Shown: positions 39,899-49,588, numbered from the stretch's first letter. The stretch: DNA of 64,000 nt from Bacteroidales bacterium UBA1077 (GCA_002314195.1 DCCQ01000049.1:6763-70762), one strand, 5' to 3'. Made by a program: numbers and translations. The notes: generated by a model not told the origin, from the letters alone.

Positions 39899-41314
39899 TC
39901 AAGACTTCAACTTCAGCGCGCAGACGTTCTCGACGTGCTGGGTGTGAGGGAACATGTCTACGGGCTGGACGGCGGTAATCTCGTACTTCTCAGCGAAAAG
40001 GGCCAAGTCACGGGCCTGTGAGGCAGGGTTGCAGCTGACATATACCATACGGGAAGGGGAGGCCTCAAGGATGACCCTCGCCACATCCGGATGTATGCCG
40101 GCTCTTGGCGGATCCAGAATGATCACATCTGGTTTCCCGTGCTTCTTGATGAAATCGCGGCTCAGGACATCCTTCATGTCTCCGGCGAAGAACTCGCAAT
40201 TCGTGATTCCGTTCGCGGCGGCATTCACCTTGGCATCCTCGATAGCCTCTGGGACATATTCAATACCGACCACTTTGGCCGTCTTGCCGGAGACAAACTG
40301 AGCGATCGTGCCGGTTCCGGTGTAAAGGTCATAGACAACCTCATTGCCGGTCAACTCAGCGAAATCCCTGGCGACAGAATAAAGTTTGTACGCCTGCTCA
40401 GAATTTGTCTGATAGAATGACTTCGGTCCGATGTGGAAAGTCAGCCCTTCCATAGTCTCACGGATGGTCGGCTCGCCTTTGTAGAGGATGCATTCCTGAT
40501 CGCCTATTGAATCATTCAACTTATTGTTGATGATATAGTAAAGCGAAGTGATCTGAGGAAACGCTTCAGTGATGGCATCGAGCATTTTCTCCCGATCGTC
40601 ACGATTCTCGTAGAAGAAACACATGATCACCATCAGATCACCGGTGTCGGTGGTGCGGATGAACATATTCCTGACATACCCAACGTTCTGGCGGATGTCG
40701 AAGAAATCCAGACCGTTTCTGACAGCATATTCTTTAATGAAAAGTCTAATGTCATTGGACGGGTCTTTTTGCAGGTAGCAATGTTTGATGTCCAACACCT
40801 TGTCGAAGAACTTGCCAACGTGGAATCCAAGTCCCATGCGGTCGTTCTCCGGTACGTTTTCTATGTCCTCATCCTTGAGCAGCCATCTCTTTGACGAGAA
40901 AGTGAACTCCAACTTGTTGCGATAGTACTGGATCTTATCGGACGGGATTGTCGGACGGATCTCCGGCACGTTAAGATGGCCGATACGGACCAGTTGATCG
41001 TAAACCTGCTGCCGCTTGGCCTCAAGCTGCATCGGATAGGGGAGAGGCTGCCATTTGCACCCTCCACAGACTCCGAAATGCTCGCAGAATGGCTCCAGAC
41101 GGTCCTTCGAAGGTGTGACGATCCTCTCTATGAATCCCTCATAGTAATTCTTGCTCTTTTTGGTGACACGAATGTCAACCACATCACCAGGCACGGCGAA
41201 AGGCACGAATACCACAACTCCGTTCCAATGCGTAAGCGCCTTGCCCTCGGCGGCACAGGCCTCGATTGTAATGTTCTCCAACAGGAGATCGACTCTTTTT
41301 CTTCCCATAAACAT
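39899..41314 (-). CDS. rlmD: 23S rRNA (uracil-C5) methyltransferase, RlmD/RumA family
   Basis: Methylates a uridine at C5 in 23S rRNA with S-adenosylmethionine. About 471 residues: TRAM domain (about 5-65, DLLLENITIEACAAEGKAL), an iron-sulfur cluster motif CEHFGVCGGCKW, a central domain and the Rossmann methyltransferase with DLYTGTGTIAQF, ILDPPRAGIHPD and the catalytic Cys in YVSCNPASQ. The frame also offers GTG 41320 and ATG 41308 as starts; 41314 is a compromise. The precise target (U1939 or U747-type) is not certain. Confidence 0.87.
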   Translation of the reverse strand: MFMGRKRVDLLLENITIEACAAEGKALTHWNGVVVFVPFAVPGDVVDIRVTKKSKNYYEGFIERIVTPSKDRLEPFCEHFGVCGGCKWQPLPYPMQLEAKRQQVYDQLVRIGHLNVPEIRPTIPSDKIQYYRNKLEFTFSSKRWLLKDEDIENVPENDRMGLGFHVGKFFDKVLDIKHCYLQKDPSNDIRLFIKEYAVRNGLDFFDIRQNVGYVRNMFIRTTDTGDLMVIMCFFYENRDDREKMLDAITEAFPQITSLYYIINNKLNDSIGDQECILYKGEPTIRETMEGLTFHIGPKSFYQTNSEQAYKLYSVARDFAELTGNEVVYDLYTGTGTIAQFVSGKTAKVVGIEYVPEAIEDAKVNAAANGITNCEFFAGDMKDVLSRDFIKKHGKPDVIILDPPRAGIHPDVARVILEASPSRMVYVSCNPASQARDLALFAEKYEITAVQPVDMFPHTQHVENVCALKLKS

Positions 41315-41341
41315 TCTCACTCAGCCACCAACGGCATCATA

Positions 41342-43048
41342 TTAATTATCAAACTCATGAAACAGAGACTGGGAGATGTTGATCATGAAATCCCCCATGG
41401 CCTCAAGTTCAGCCAGCATATCAAGATAATAGTTGATAGCCAGGAACTTGTCCGCACCCTTCTCTATCTGGAAGATGCCCTCGTCCCTAAGCGTATCGCG
41501 GGTCTCATTGATGACATCCTCGGCCTTGTAGGCGTTGCTGATGTCCTTAAGTTTACCGTCTGCGGCCAGCCTCATGTTTGAGACCATCACGGCGAAGGCT
41601 TGGTTGACCTTGCCTATCAGTAGGTTAAGCTTGCTGACAGTCTCCTCGTCAAAATCAAGTTTGTGGACACGAAGGCGTGTAAGCAAGCGGCTGATGTTTT
41701 CACAACTGTCGCCCAAACTTTCCAACTCACTGATCACTCGATAGATAACTTTGACTTCACGTGCCTCGTGATCGTTCATGGACTCTGTGGTGAGGCTGTT
41801 CAGGAAAGCCGCTATCTCATATTCAAACCGGTCAGTGACTTCCTCGCATTTGACGAGTTTCTGCCGATATTCCTCAAATTTGTCCGGATCCTTCTCATTC
41901 AAAGCAAGTTTGACATTCTGGAATCCCTCCTGTGCCGTCACAGCGAAATTTACAGCTTCCTTATAGGCCTGCTCAATCGAGATCGAAGGCGTTCCGAAAA
42001 GTCGGCCACTTCCGATGAACTTCAGATGGAAGTCTCCCTTCTCCGGATCCGGTTCTTTGATCCACCTCGTCAACAGATCGGCGAACGGCTTGCGGAACCA
42101 TACCAGAACCAAAGTCGAAACGGCATTGAACATGGTGTGGACACAGGCTACGCCGAAGACAGCGGTCATCTGCGGATCAAGTCCGAACACAGACACAAGT
42201 CCTAGATTGATCTTTATGAATATGTTGAAGAATATCAGCACAAAGACGGCACCGGCCACATTAAAGACAGTGTGGGCGAGTGCGGCCCGCCTGGCCTGGA
42301 CTCCAGCCCCGCTGGCCGCGATGTTAGCACCGATCGTGGTACCGATATTCTCACCAAGAACCATGGCGGCGGCCATCGGGAACGGCAACCAACCTAGATA
42401 GGCAAGCACCATCGTAAGTATAACTGTGACGCTGGACGACTGGAGAATGAACGTGATAATAATTCCTATCAACATGAACATCAACACGGAACCAATTCCA
42501 TGCGATGCCAGTCCAGAAATGTAGGCTGCCGTTTCTGGAACGGTGTCAATCGCTGGTATTGAGGACTTTATGTAGATAAGCCCGACGAAAACCAATGACA
42601 ATCCCAAAACTGCCTGACCAATGTTCTTTACCAAGGATTTCTTCAGAAGCGTCATCACAAAGCCGGCTCCGAGCAGCACAAACGCCAGAACCGTCACATC
42701 AAGCCAGAACCCTGTAGCAGCTATTATCCAAGCAGTTATGGTCGTGCCGATGTTGGCTCCCATAATCACACAGATGCCTTGCTTTAGTGATAGGGTAGCG
42801 ACACTCACAAGACTAGCCACCAAGATTGTCGTGGCGCTTGAAGACTGGACAACGGCCGTGATCCCGGCTCCGGAAAGAATCTGTTTGAACGGAGTTCCGG
42901 ATGTCATCCATTTTTCAAATCTCCTGAGCCGGTCGCCGAAAGCTTTCTGAATCCCGGAACTAAGCATCTCAAGTCCGAAGACAAAGAGCGCCAGCGCGCC
43001 AAGAAGAGTCAGTAATTGTAGAATCATATCAAAGGTTGTGTTTATCAA
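41342..43048 (-). CDS. Na/Pi cotransporter family protein with PhoU-like domain
   Basis: Sodium-dependent phosphate symporter of the NptA/PNaS family. 568 residues: two inverted repeats, each with a QSSS motif (AVVQSSSATTILVASL and ILQSSSVTVILTMV) and a GxNIGTT motif (IMGANIGTTI, VLGENIGTTIGANI), with about nine to ten transmembrane helices up to roughly residue 330. A cytoplasmic PhoU-like helical domain (about 355-560) follows. The direction (uptake or export of phosphate) cannot be told. Confidence 0.92.
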   Translation of the reverse strand: MINTTFDMILQLLTLLGALALFVFGLEMLSSGIQKAFGDRLRRFEKWMTSGTPFKQILSGAGITAVVQSSSATTILVASLVSVATLSLKQGICVIMGANIGTTITAWIIAATGFWLDVTVLAFVLLGAGFVMTLLKKSLVKNIGQAVLGLSLVFVGLIYIKSSIPAIDTVPETAAYISGLASHGIGSVLMFMLIGIIITFILQSSSVTVILTMVLAYLGWLPFPMAAAMVLGENIGTTIGANIAASGAGVQARRAALAHTVFNVAGAVFVLIFFNIFIKINLGLVSVFGLDPQMTAVFGVACVHTMFNAVSTLVLVWFRKPFADLLTRWIKEPDPEKGDFHLKFIGSGRLFGTPSISIEQAYKEAVNFAVTAQEGFQNVKLALNEKDPDKFEEYRQKLVKCEEVTDRFEYEIAAFLNSLTTESMNDHEAREVKVIYRVISELESLGDSCENISRLLTRLRVHKLDFDEETVSKLNLLIGKVNQAFAVMVSNMRLAADGKLKDISNAYKAEDVINETRDTLRDEGIFQIEKGADKFLAINYYLDMLAELEAMGDFMINISQSLFHEFDN

Positions 43049-43098
43049 ATGGCCAACTTAACATAATCCAAATTGTGTAACAACAATAGGCGAGTACA

Positions 43099-44259
43099 CT
43101 ATACAAGCGAAACTATTGATTCTGAGTCGAATTTGTCCGGTGAATATCCTTGCTTGAACGTGATTCCGTCACCGAGAATCTTAAATCCGGCCGATGAGGC
43201 CTGTTCGTTCAGCAATCTGACGCTGGCAGCGGCCCATGTGAATGAACCGAACGCGAAGAAACGTCTGTTTTTGACCAGACGATCGCAGATCGCTTCCATC
43301 AACTGACGTACAGGAGGCAATATTCCATTATTATAGGTCGGCGAGCCGAGAATCACAGTGTCGTACTTGAACACGTCACGAAGCGCGAACGAGTAACATT
43401 CATCATTAAGATTGTGAAGCGTAAACGGAATCCCCCGCTTTTCCAAGGACGATGCCAAAGCAAGCGCAGCCTTCTCGGTGTTGCCGTACATCGAACCGTA
43501 AGCCAGACAAACCCCGTGTTCCAGAGGCTCATAACGGCTGAGCTTGTCATACAACGAGACGACCTCTGGAATATGCCCCTCCCAAACCGGGCCGTGCGTG
43601 CTGCAAATCCGGCATATTTCCAATCCTGCAAGTTTCTTCAGAGCGGCCTGGACCGGTGCGGCATATTTCCCGACAATATTTGAATAATACCTTGTCATCT
43701 CGTCTTGATATTCATTGAATATGTCTGATTGCGAATCTATTACGCTATTCGGGAAAGTCTTGAAGGTGCCAAAAGCATCTCCGGAGAACAAGGTTTTATC
43801 CTCCGTACACCACGTCACCATCGTCTCCGGCCAATGAACCATCGGAACCATGAAAAACTTAAGGCTTGTGCCTCCCAATGTGAGAGTCTCCCCCTCCTTT
43901 ATCACCTTGATGTTGTCGGTCAGACCTTGGTAGCCCTCAATCATCGGCACCGCCTTTGCGTTTGTAACTATAGTACAGTCAGGATATTCATTTCTAATCA
44001 CGCTTTGGAGGGCGCTGTGGTCCGGCTCCATGTGATTGACAACGAGATAGTCAATCTTCCTGTCCCCTATCTCTGCCTTGATGTTGGCAAGAAACTCGTC
44101 CTTGAACGCCACGGCAGCCGTGTCTATCAAGGCAATTTTTTCATCCACAACCAGATAGGAATTATAGCTGACACCAAAAGGAAGCGGCCACTGCCGCTCG
44201 AAGAGTTTGGTCTGCAGGTCATTCACGCCCACAAAACGGATTCTTTCAGATAGTCTCAT
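43099..44259 (-). CDS. FprA family A-type flavoprotein (diiron oxygen/NO reductase)
   Basis: Reduces O2 (or NO) to harmless products in anaerobes. 386 residues with an N-terminal metallo-beta-lactamase-like diiron domain; its ligands are seen in NHMEPDHS, VHWPET, SGDAFG and STHGPVWEGH. A C-terminal flavodoxin domain carries the FMN-binding loop YGSMYGNTEKAA. There is no rubredoxin extension, so electrons must come from a separate carrier. ATG 44259 was chosen; TTG 44268 is also in frame. It diverges from rarA. Its presence fits an anaerobe that meets oxygen briefly. Confidence 0.94.
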   Translation of the reverse strand: MRLSERIRFVGVNDLQTKLFERQWPLPFGVSYNSYLVVDEKIALIDTAAVAFKDEFLANIKAEIGDRKIDYLVVNHMEPDHSALQSVIRNEYPDCTIVTNAKAVPMIEGYQGLTDNIKVIKEGETLTLGGTSLKFFMVPMVHWPETMVTWCTEDKTLFSGDAFGTFKTFPNSVIDSQSDIFNEYQDEMTRYYSNIVGKYAAPVQAALKKLAGLEICRICSTHGPVWEGHIPEVVSLYDKLSRYEPLEHGVCLAYGSMYGNTEKAALALASSLEKRGIPFTLHNLNDECYSFALRDVFKYDTVILGSPTYNNGILPPVRQLMEAICDRLVKNRRFFAFGSFTWAAASVRLLNEQASSAGFKILGDGITFKQGYSPDKFDSESIVSLV

Positions 44260-44314
44260 CGTGTTCAAATAAGTTCTGTCCTGACGTCGGCTACATTGGC
44301 CGGCAAGTAATTTA

Positions 44315-44352
44315 CAAATTTACGAAACTTATTCCGCTTTTTCTTAAATTTG
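44315..44352. promoter_or_regulatory. Divergent -7 elements for the FprA gene and rarA
   Basis: Minus-strand TAAATTTG at 44315-44322 points to the FprA gene (leader about 50 bases). Plus-strand TAAATTTG at 44345-44352 points to rarA (leader about 97 bases, which includes the tandem-dyad element). -33 elements are not clear. Confidence 0.5.
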
Positions 44353-44390
44353 CGATTAGTTAGGCTTAAAAATAGCGGCAAAACCGCATT

Positions 44391-44423
44391 AACATAAATG
44401 TTACAACAATAAACATTATTGTT
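44391..44423. repeat. Tandem-dyad element, copy A
   Basis: AACATAAATGTT (44391-44402), 9 bases, AACATTATTGTT (44412-44423). Same design as the copies at 48135, 54245 and 59755. It lies in the predicted 5' leader of rarA, 32 bases before the ATG. Confidence 0.75.
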
Positions 44424-44455
44424 TTCAACATTAATTAAACGTTATTTAGAGCAAT

Positions 44456-45778
44456 ATGTCAGATTCATACCAAAGAACAGGGCAAAGTGCTATGCTTCCC
44501 CCTCTCCCCGAGAGAATGCGCCCCAAAAAGTTGTCCGAATATGTAGGCCAAAGGCATTTAGTAGGCGAAGGATGCATCCTGAGGAAGATGATCGAGAACG
44601 GGAATCTGTCCTCGTTCATCCTATGGGGTCCTCCGGGAGTCGGGAAAACCACATTGGCTGGAATAATCGCCCAGACTTTGGCGCGAGACTTCTACACTCT
44701 GTCTGCGGTCAGCGCCGGAGTAAAGGATGTCCGCGATGTTATCGACAAGGCCAAAAGCGCGTCCGTGTTCTCAAACGGTGCCGCCCCGATCCTGTTCATT
44801 GATGAGATTCATCGCTTCAACAAGGCCCAGCAGGACGCCCTTCTCGGAGCAGTTGAGAACGGTACGATTGTCTTGATCGGTGCCACTACAGAGAACCCTT
44901 CGTTCGAGGTGATCACACCACTCCTGTCCAGATGTCAGGTATTCGTGCTTAAATCGCTGGAAGCCAATGACCTTCAGACTTTGCTGGACAGAGCCCTTAA
45001 AGAGGATGTGCTTCTGAAGGAGAAGGACATAGAGGTTAAGGAAAACGAAGCGCTGTTCCGTTACAGCGGAGGAGACGGCAGGAAGCTGCTTAACGTGCTC
45101 GAAATCGTCGTCGATACTTTCTCAGGAAAAGAATCTCACATTGTCATTGACAACGAGACTGTCACGGCTTGCATTCAGGAGAATCTTGCGATTTACGACA
45201 AGGATGGTGAGATGCACTACGACATCATCTCGGCCTTCATCAAATCCATCCGAGGATCCGACCCTAACGCAGCGGTCTATTATCTGGCCAGGATGCTTGA
45301 CGGAGGCGAGGATCCTTTGTTCATAGCAAGAAGGCTCTGCATCTCGGCGGCAGAGGATGTCGGACTTGCCAACCCGAATGCACTGCTTCTAGCAAACTCA
45401 TGCTTCCAGATTGTCCATCAGATAGGCATGCCGGAGGCAAGGATCCCGCTTTCCGAGGCCACAATCTATCTTGCAAGCTCTCCTAAAAGTAATGCGGCGT
45501 ATCTCGCAATAGACAAAGCACTTGAAACCACACATTCCAACAATGGAGTACCTGTTCCTCTGTACCTTAGGAACGCTCCGACAAAGCTGATGGAAGAACT
45601 GGGGTACGCTGACGGCTACAAATATGCCCACGACTATCCAGGACATTTCACCGATCTGGAGTTCATGCCAGCGGGAATGGAAGGGACCGTATTCTATGAA
45701 CCGGATTCCAACCCACAGGAGGACAGGCTGAAAGCTTATCTTGAGGCGTGCTGGCCTAAGTACTACTCAAAAAAGTAA
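44456..45778 (+). CDS. rarA: Replication-associated recombination protein A (RarA/MgsA)
   Basis: AAA+ ATPase that acts at stalled replication forks, related to clamp loaders. 440 residues: Walker [10 protein letters not shown], Walker [17 protein letters not shown], sensor 1 [10 protein letters not shown] and a C-terminal tetramerisation domain with [24 protein letters not shown], which is diagnostic of the family. A tandem-dyad element lies in its leader. The next gene (CaCA exchanger) starts 55 bases downstream with its own promoter-like element. Confidence 0.95.
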   Translation: MSDSYQRTGQSAMLPPLPERMRPKKLSEYVGQRHLVGEGCILRKMIENGNLSSFILWGPPGVGKTTLAGIIAQTLARDFYTLSAVSAGVKDVRDVIDKAKSASVFSNGAAPILFIDEIHRFNKAQQDALLGAVENGTIVLIGATTENPSFEVITPLLSRCQVFVLKSLEANDLQTLLDRALKEDVLLKEKDIEVKENEALFRYSGGDGRKLLNVLEIVVDTFSGKESHIVIDNETVTACIQENLAIYDKDGEMHYDIISAFIKSIRGSDPNAAVYYLARMLDGGEDPLFIARRLCISAAEDVGLANPNALLLANSCFQIVHQIGMPEARIPLSEATIYLASSPKSNAAYLAIDKALETTHSNNGVPVPLYLRNAPTKLMEELGYADGYKYAHDYPGHFTDLEFMPAGMEGTVFYEPDSNPQEDRLKAYLEACWPKYYSKK

Positions 45779-45833
45779 CATGGTTTACTATTTTTTCATT
45801 AATTTTGCGTCTCAAAATATAAATATAGGAATA

Positions 45834-46820
45834 ATGATAACAGAGATCCTTATCCTGATTGCCGGACTTGCGCTGGTCGTGCTTGGGGCCGATTGGCTTG
45901 TCGACGGATCATCCACAATTGCCAGAAAGGCCGGGCTGAGCGAGTTCGTGATCGGACTGACCATTGTCGGGATTGGCACATCATCTCCGGAACTGGTCGT
46001 AAGCCTTACCGGTGCCTTGAAAGGCAATGCTGACATCGCTGTGGGCAACATAGTAGGCTCGAACATATTCAATGCCCTCTTCATCCTTGGCTTCACGGCC
46101 TTGATCCGACCTATAGCGATGACCCGGAACAATGTGAAGATTGATATTCCTCTTAACATTTTGGTGACAGTGCTTCTGATAGCCTTCGGGATGCACCACT
46201 CATTGTTCGGAATAGGCGGACAGGACACATTGTCAAAAACTGAAGGATTTGTATTTCTGGCACTTTTTGCCGCATATATGTATTGGTCCTTCAAGTCCGG
46301 AAAGGTTGACGGTGAAGAACAGTCCGCAGAACCGGAAAAAAGGAAGACCTGGGTTGCGGCATTAATGATAGTCGGAGGTCTCGCTGCATTGATTTTCGGT
46401 GGTGACAAGTTTGTGGACAGTGCCACACAGATTGCCAAGATGCTTGGCATCAGTGACAAATTCATAGCCGTCACGATTCTTGCCGGTGGCACGTCATTGC
46501 CCGAACTGGTCACCTGCGTTGTGGCCGCGGCAAAGAAAAAGGGACAGTTGGCACTCGGAAACATCCTTGGCTCCAACATCAGCAACATTCTGATGATCCT
46601 TGGCGTTTCTGCCATAGCCTACAAACCATTGCCAGGCTCACCATCTGGGCTTTCATTCAGCGGTATGTCATTTATGGACCTCGGAATTCTGCTTCTTGGA
46701 GCCGTTCTCATTTGGGTCAGCGCATTCACAGGAAAAGGCAGGAAACTGGACAGAGTCGAAGGCTTTGCCTTCCTCGCAACCTTCTCATACTACGTGACAT
46801 GGCTATTTAAGAACATGTAA
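45834..46820 (+). CDS. Calcium/sodium antiporter (CaCA superfamily, YrbG-like)
   Basis: Inner-membrane cation exchanger of about 328 residues with ten predicted helices in two inverted halves. The two alpha-repeat signatures are clear: GIGTSSPELVVSLTGALKG with VGNIVGSNIFN, and GGTSLPELVTCVVAAAKKK with LGNILGSNISN. A short charged loop divides the halves (about 165-178). ATG 45834 gives the standard N-terminus; an upstream in-frame extension is only read-through of rarA sequence. TAATTTTG (45800-45807) may be its promoter. Confidence 0.93.
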   Translation: MITEILILIAGLALVVLGADWLVDGSSTIARKAGLSEFVIGLTIVGIGTSSPELVVSLTGALKGNADIAVGNIVGSNIFNALFILGFTALIRPIAMTRNNVKIDIPLNILVTVLLIAFGMHHSLFGIGGQDTLSKTEGFVFLALFAAYMYWSFKSGKVDGEEQSAEPEKRKTWVAALMIVGGLAALIFGGDKFVDSATQIAKMLGISDKFIAVTILAGGTSLPELVTCVVAAAKKKGQLALGNILGSNISNILMILGVSAIAYKPLPGSPSGLSFSGMSFMDLGILLLGAVLIWVSAFTGKGRKLDRVEGFAFLATFSYYVTWLFKNM

Positions 46821-46846
46821 ATGAATATATTAAAAGAACAATCAAT

Positions 46847-48130
46847 ATGAAATTCAAACCAACAAACTACCAGTTGATGGATGTCGGCACCGGGAGAGTA
46901 TTCCAGGATGCCGGTTGGACATTGGCTGACCCCGAGGCTTCCGCACCGTCATTGGTCAGAGCCGTGTACGAGAATGAGAAGTTCACCCCTCGCGAGGATC
47001 TCAAAGGTCTCTACAGGTACGCAGAATGGCTTCCGATAAACAGGACTCTGAAGAACTCGCACGCACCTGTGACCTACAAGAGCAAGGGCCTCGCGGAGCT
47101 TCTCGGAATGGAGAACCTCTACATAACCTTGTCAGGCTACGTTCCTAAGCGTGGCGCCAAGATGGAGACTTGCTCGTTCAAGGAGACCGAGGCGTTCTCC
47201 GTCTGCGCAAGGCTGCCGAAGAACGACAAGCACATCCTTGTGGTCCAGTCAGCCGGCAACACAGCCAGAGCATTCGCCCGTGTTTGCTCCGACAACGACA
47301 TTCCGATTGTCATCTGCATCCCTAACGACAACATCAGCGATCTTTGGTTCCTCAAGAAGCTGAAATCATGTGTCAAGGTGATTGCGACTCCAAATGGAAC
47401 GGATTACTACGATGCCATAGCACTCGGAGAGAAACTCTGCAAGGATTCACACTATCTGGCCGAGGGTGGCGCGAAGAACGTTGCCCGAAGAGACGGCATG
47501 GGCACCACGCTTTTGAGTGCAGTGGAGGCAATCGGAAGGATTCCGGATGCTTATTTCCAAGCCGTTGGAAGCGGAACAGGCGCGATCGCAGCATGGGAGA
47601 ACGCTTGCAGGCTTGCCAAGGACGGACGTTTCGGCGAGAACAAGATGAGGGTTTATTGCGCGCAGAATGCCCCGTTCACCCTAATGTACGATTCATGGAA
47701 AGCCGGTTCGAGAGATCTCGTGCCGATCACACCTGAAGAATCAAGGAAGAGCGCTGAGGTGATCCTCGCGAAGGTTCTTTCCAACAGAAAGCCGCCATAC
47801 AGCCTTGCAGGTGGCCTTTTCGACACGCTCAAGGAATCCAACGGTGACTTCTTCAAGGTAACAAACGATGACATCGTATATTGGATGCTCCAGTTCTTCA
47901 ACAAGGAAGGCTACGACATATTCCCTGCCGCCGCATCCGCTGTTGCCGCGTTGAAGAAGGCTCTTGATGAGGGCTCTGTCAAGAAAGAGGAGACCGTGAT
48001 GTTGAATATCACGGGGGCCGGAATGCTTAACGCCACCAGCAAAGGTTTCGAGTTGAAAAAGCCTGACTTGATCCTCAGCACCGAACTCTCCGCTGAGGAG
48101 GTCATCGCAAGTGTTGACCGGCTGTTCTAG
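46847..48130 (+). CDS. Cysteate synthase (threonine synthase-like PLP enzyme)
   Basis: Fold-II PLP enzyme of 427 residues. The closest family I recognise is cysteate synthase, which makes cysteate from O-phosphoserine and sulfite; it is a paralogue of threonine synthase. PLP lysine at Lys112 in TCSFKETEAF, substrate loop QSAGNTARAFARV and the phosphate-binding glycine loop VGSGTGAIAAWE are visible. The N-terminal YQLMDVGTGRVFQDAGW replaces the usual threonine synthase zinc-type start. In Bacteroidota cysteate feeds sulfonolipid synthesis; this role is inference. Plain threonine synthase is the main alternative. A tandem-dyad element begins 4 bases after its stop. Confidence 0.78.
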   Translation: MKFKPTNYQLMDVGTGRVFQDAGWTLADPEASAPSLVRAVYENEKFTPREDLKGLYRYAEWLPINRTLKNSHAPVTYKSKGLAELLGMENLYITLSGYVPKRGAKMETCSFKETEAFSVCARLPKNDKHILVVQSAGNTARAFARVCSDNDIPIVICIPNDNISDLWFLKKLKSCVKVIATPNGTDYYDAIALGEKLCKDSHYLAEGGAKNVARRDGMGTTLLSAVEAIGRIPDAYFQAVGSGTGAIAAWENACRLAKDGRFGENKMRVYCAQNAPFTLMYDSWKAGSRDLVPITPEESRKSAEVILAKVLSNRKPPYSLAGGLFDTLKESNGDFFKVTNDDIVYWMLQFFNKEGYDIFPAAASAVAALKKALDEGSVKKEETVMLNITGAGMLNATSKGFELKKPDLILSTELSAEEVIASVDRLF

Positions 48131-48134
48131 CATT

Positions 48135-48167
48135 AACAAAAATGTTTACATAATTAACACATCTGTT
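48135..48167. repeat. Tandem-dyad element, copy B
   Basis: AACAAAAATGTT (48135-48146), 9 bases, AACACATCTGTT (48156-48167), directly behind the cysteate synthase stop codon. The outer halves of both dyads are perfect although the 4-base centres differ from other copies. Confidence 0.75.
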
Positions 48168-48242
48168 ATATTACCTACAAATCAGCGCGATAGATTCAAC
48201 AACCGAATTAAAGACGAAAACATTAATCGCGTTCAGAAAATA

Positions 48243-48284
48243 AAAATTCCCAAATTTTGGTAACGTGCAAAATTTGGGAATTTT
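48243..48284. terminator. Strong bidirectional terminator hairpin
   Basis: A perfect 17-bp stem (48243-48259 with 48268-48284, core ATTCCCAAATTTTG) and an 8-base loop, A-rich on the left and T-rich on the right. It separates the cysteate synthase gene from the convergent acyltransferase gene. The rest of the 48131-48393 gap holds a tandem-dyad element and a short repeat; no gene is seen. Confidence 0.8.
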
Positions 48285-48339
48285 CTATTTTTGAACGCCG
48301 GTCCTGTATCGGATAAAGCGGATCAATAGTCATCATGTC

Positions 48340-48361
48340 GCTTCAACAGGCTCAGCGACCG
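48340..48361. repeat. Short dispersed repeat, copy 2
   Basis: 22-bp segment ending TTCAACAGGCTCAGCGACCG, 33 bases beyond the end of the acyltransferase gene. It differs at two positions from 39837-39858. Both copies lie in convergent gene gaps. Confidence 0.5.
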
Positions 48362-48393
48362 TGAAATGCAAGACCGCTGACACGTGTCTGTCA

Positions 48394-49566
48394 TTACTCC
48401 TGACGAAGCGGCTCACCGGAGACGAGACGTTCCTTCGATTCGACAGGGTTGGAGTAGATGCGCAGGAAGATGTCACGAAGCTCAGCGCGGTTCAGACGAC
48501 GCTCAACCTTGTCAAGCTTGTGCTCGGTATATTCGGTGAACTTCTCAACATCCTCCGGAGTGTAAAGCTCGGCATACTTGTAACTATGATTGACAAGGTC
48601 GTAGGCTATGTAGTTGGTCTTCCAAAGCTGATAGCCAGCGATGATCCTCTTGTCTACTGCATGCCTGATGGCCTGATAACGGTCATTCTTGTCGCAACGG
48701 GACGCCAACTCGATCTCATCCGTAGTCAATGGAAGGCCAAAGTTAAGATGCACGTTGCCTTTCTGCTGGCGGATGCCCATCACAATACTGTGCAAGTCCT
48801 CCGTGCGAGTCTTGACATACTTCTGAGTCCTGGAGATAAGAATCTCACGAGCCTTGCGGACATCGCACGGCTCATATTCATAAGAAATGCTCAAAGGCAC
48901 AATATTCAACTCCGCGAAATTCTCCTGAAAGGACTTAGTGCCGCTCATATCCAGCATCTTCAGCAAGCCCTGCTCTGTGGTGTCTATGCCATCCTTGGTA
49001 CGTCCCTGCCTTTGAGCCAACCAAATAGACGATTTACCGGAAGTAATGGTTTGACGGATATATTTGGAAAGAATCTGCGATGACAAATAGAGTTCCCTCG
49101 CCGAGATGCCACGAATGACGCGTATCATCCTGTTGGAGCGGAGAAGATATTCAACAGTCTTGCTCTGCTTGATAAGGTTGTCGCCGACACATATTTCTGT
49201 CATCGGGATGCCGTTCTTGAAAAGCACCAACTGAGTTATGGCCGGATCAAGAATGATGTCCCTATGGTTGGACATGGCCAGGAACTTGCCCTTGATCTCC
49301 TTGATGTAGCTTATACCGTCATAGGAGAAATTGTGTATGGTGTTTTCCATGACCCACGTCACGGCCTTGTTCATCACAATTTCCTGAAACTCGTCAATAT
49401 TATGCACGCTTTTCAGAGCGTTCCGAAGGAAAGTGATAGGCTCGTCCGGGAAAAGATATTCAGAAATAGCCAGTACAGCGGGATGATTCGCGACCTTGTT
49501 CAAAGCCTCGACCGCCTCAGCATCGTTGTAAGGACAGATGCTGTCGAATTCAGATGAATCAGCCAT
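48394..49566 (-). CDS. PlsC-like 1-acyl-glycerol-3-phosphate acyltransferase family protein
   Basis: 390-residue acyltransferase-like protein. Residues about 75-260 resemble the PlsC domain: SNHRDIILDPAI at motif I and FLAMSNHRD context, with IWLAQRQGRTKDG at the third motif position. The motif I spacing reads H-x5-D rather than the common H-x4-D. A charged helical N-terminus (1-75) and a long C-terminal region (about 270-390, Glu/Lys-rich) are additional to the minimal PlsC. No transmembrane helix is obvious. Likely lipid acylation, but the substrate is not known. It lies downstream of queA with its own promoter. Confidence 0.75.
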   Translation of the reverse strand: MADSSEFDSICPYNDAEAVEALNKVANHPAVLAISEYLFPDEPITFLRNALKSVHNIDEFQEIVMNKAVTWVMENTIHNFSYDGISYIKEIKGKFLAMSNHRDIILDPAITQLVLFKNGIPMTEICVGDNLIKQSKTVEYLLRSNRMIRVIRGISARELYLSSQILSKYIRQTITSGKSSIWLAQRQGRTKDGIDTTEQGLLKMLDMSGTKSFQENFAELNIVPLSISYEYEPCDVRKAREILISRTQKYVKTRTEDLHSIVMGIRQQKGNVHLNFGLPLTTDEIELASRCDKNDRYQAIRHAVDKRIIAGYQLWKTNYIAYDLVNHSYKYAELYTPEDVEKFTEYTEHKLDKVERRLNRAELRDIFLRIYSNPVESKERLVSGEPLRQE

Positions 49567-49588
49567 AATAAATCATCATTTGAGATTA

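Noticed and set aside
45812..46615. 267-codon minus-strand frame opposite the CaCA exchanger gene
   Set aside because: Antisense shadow; the exchanger motifs on the plus strand are decisive.
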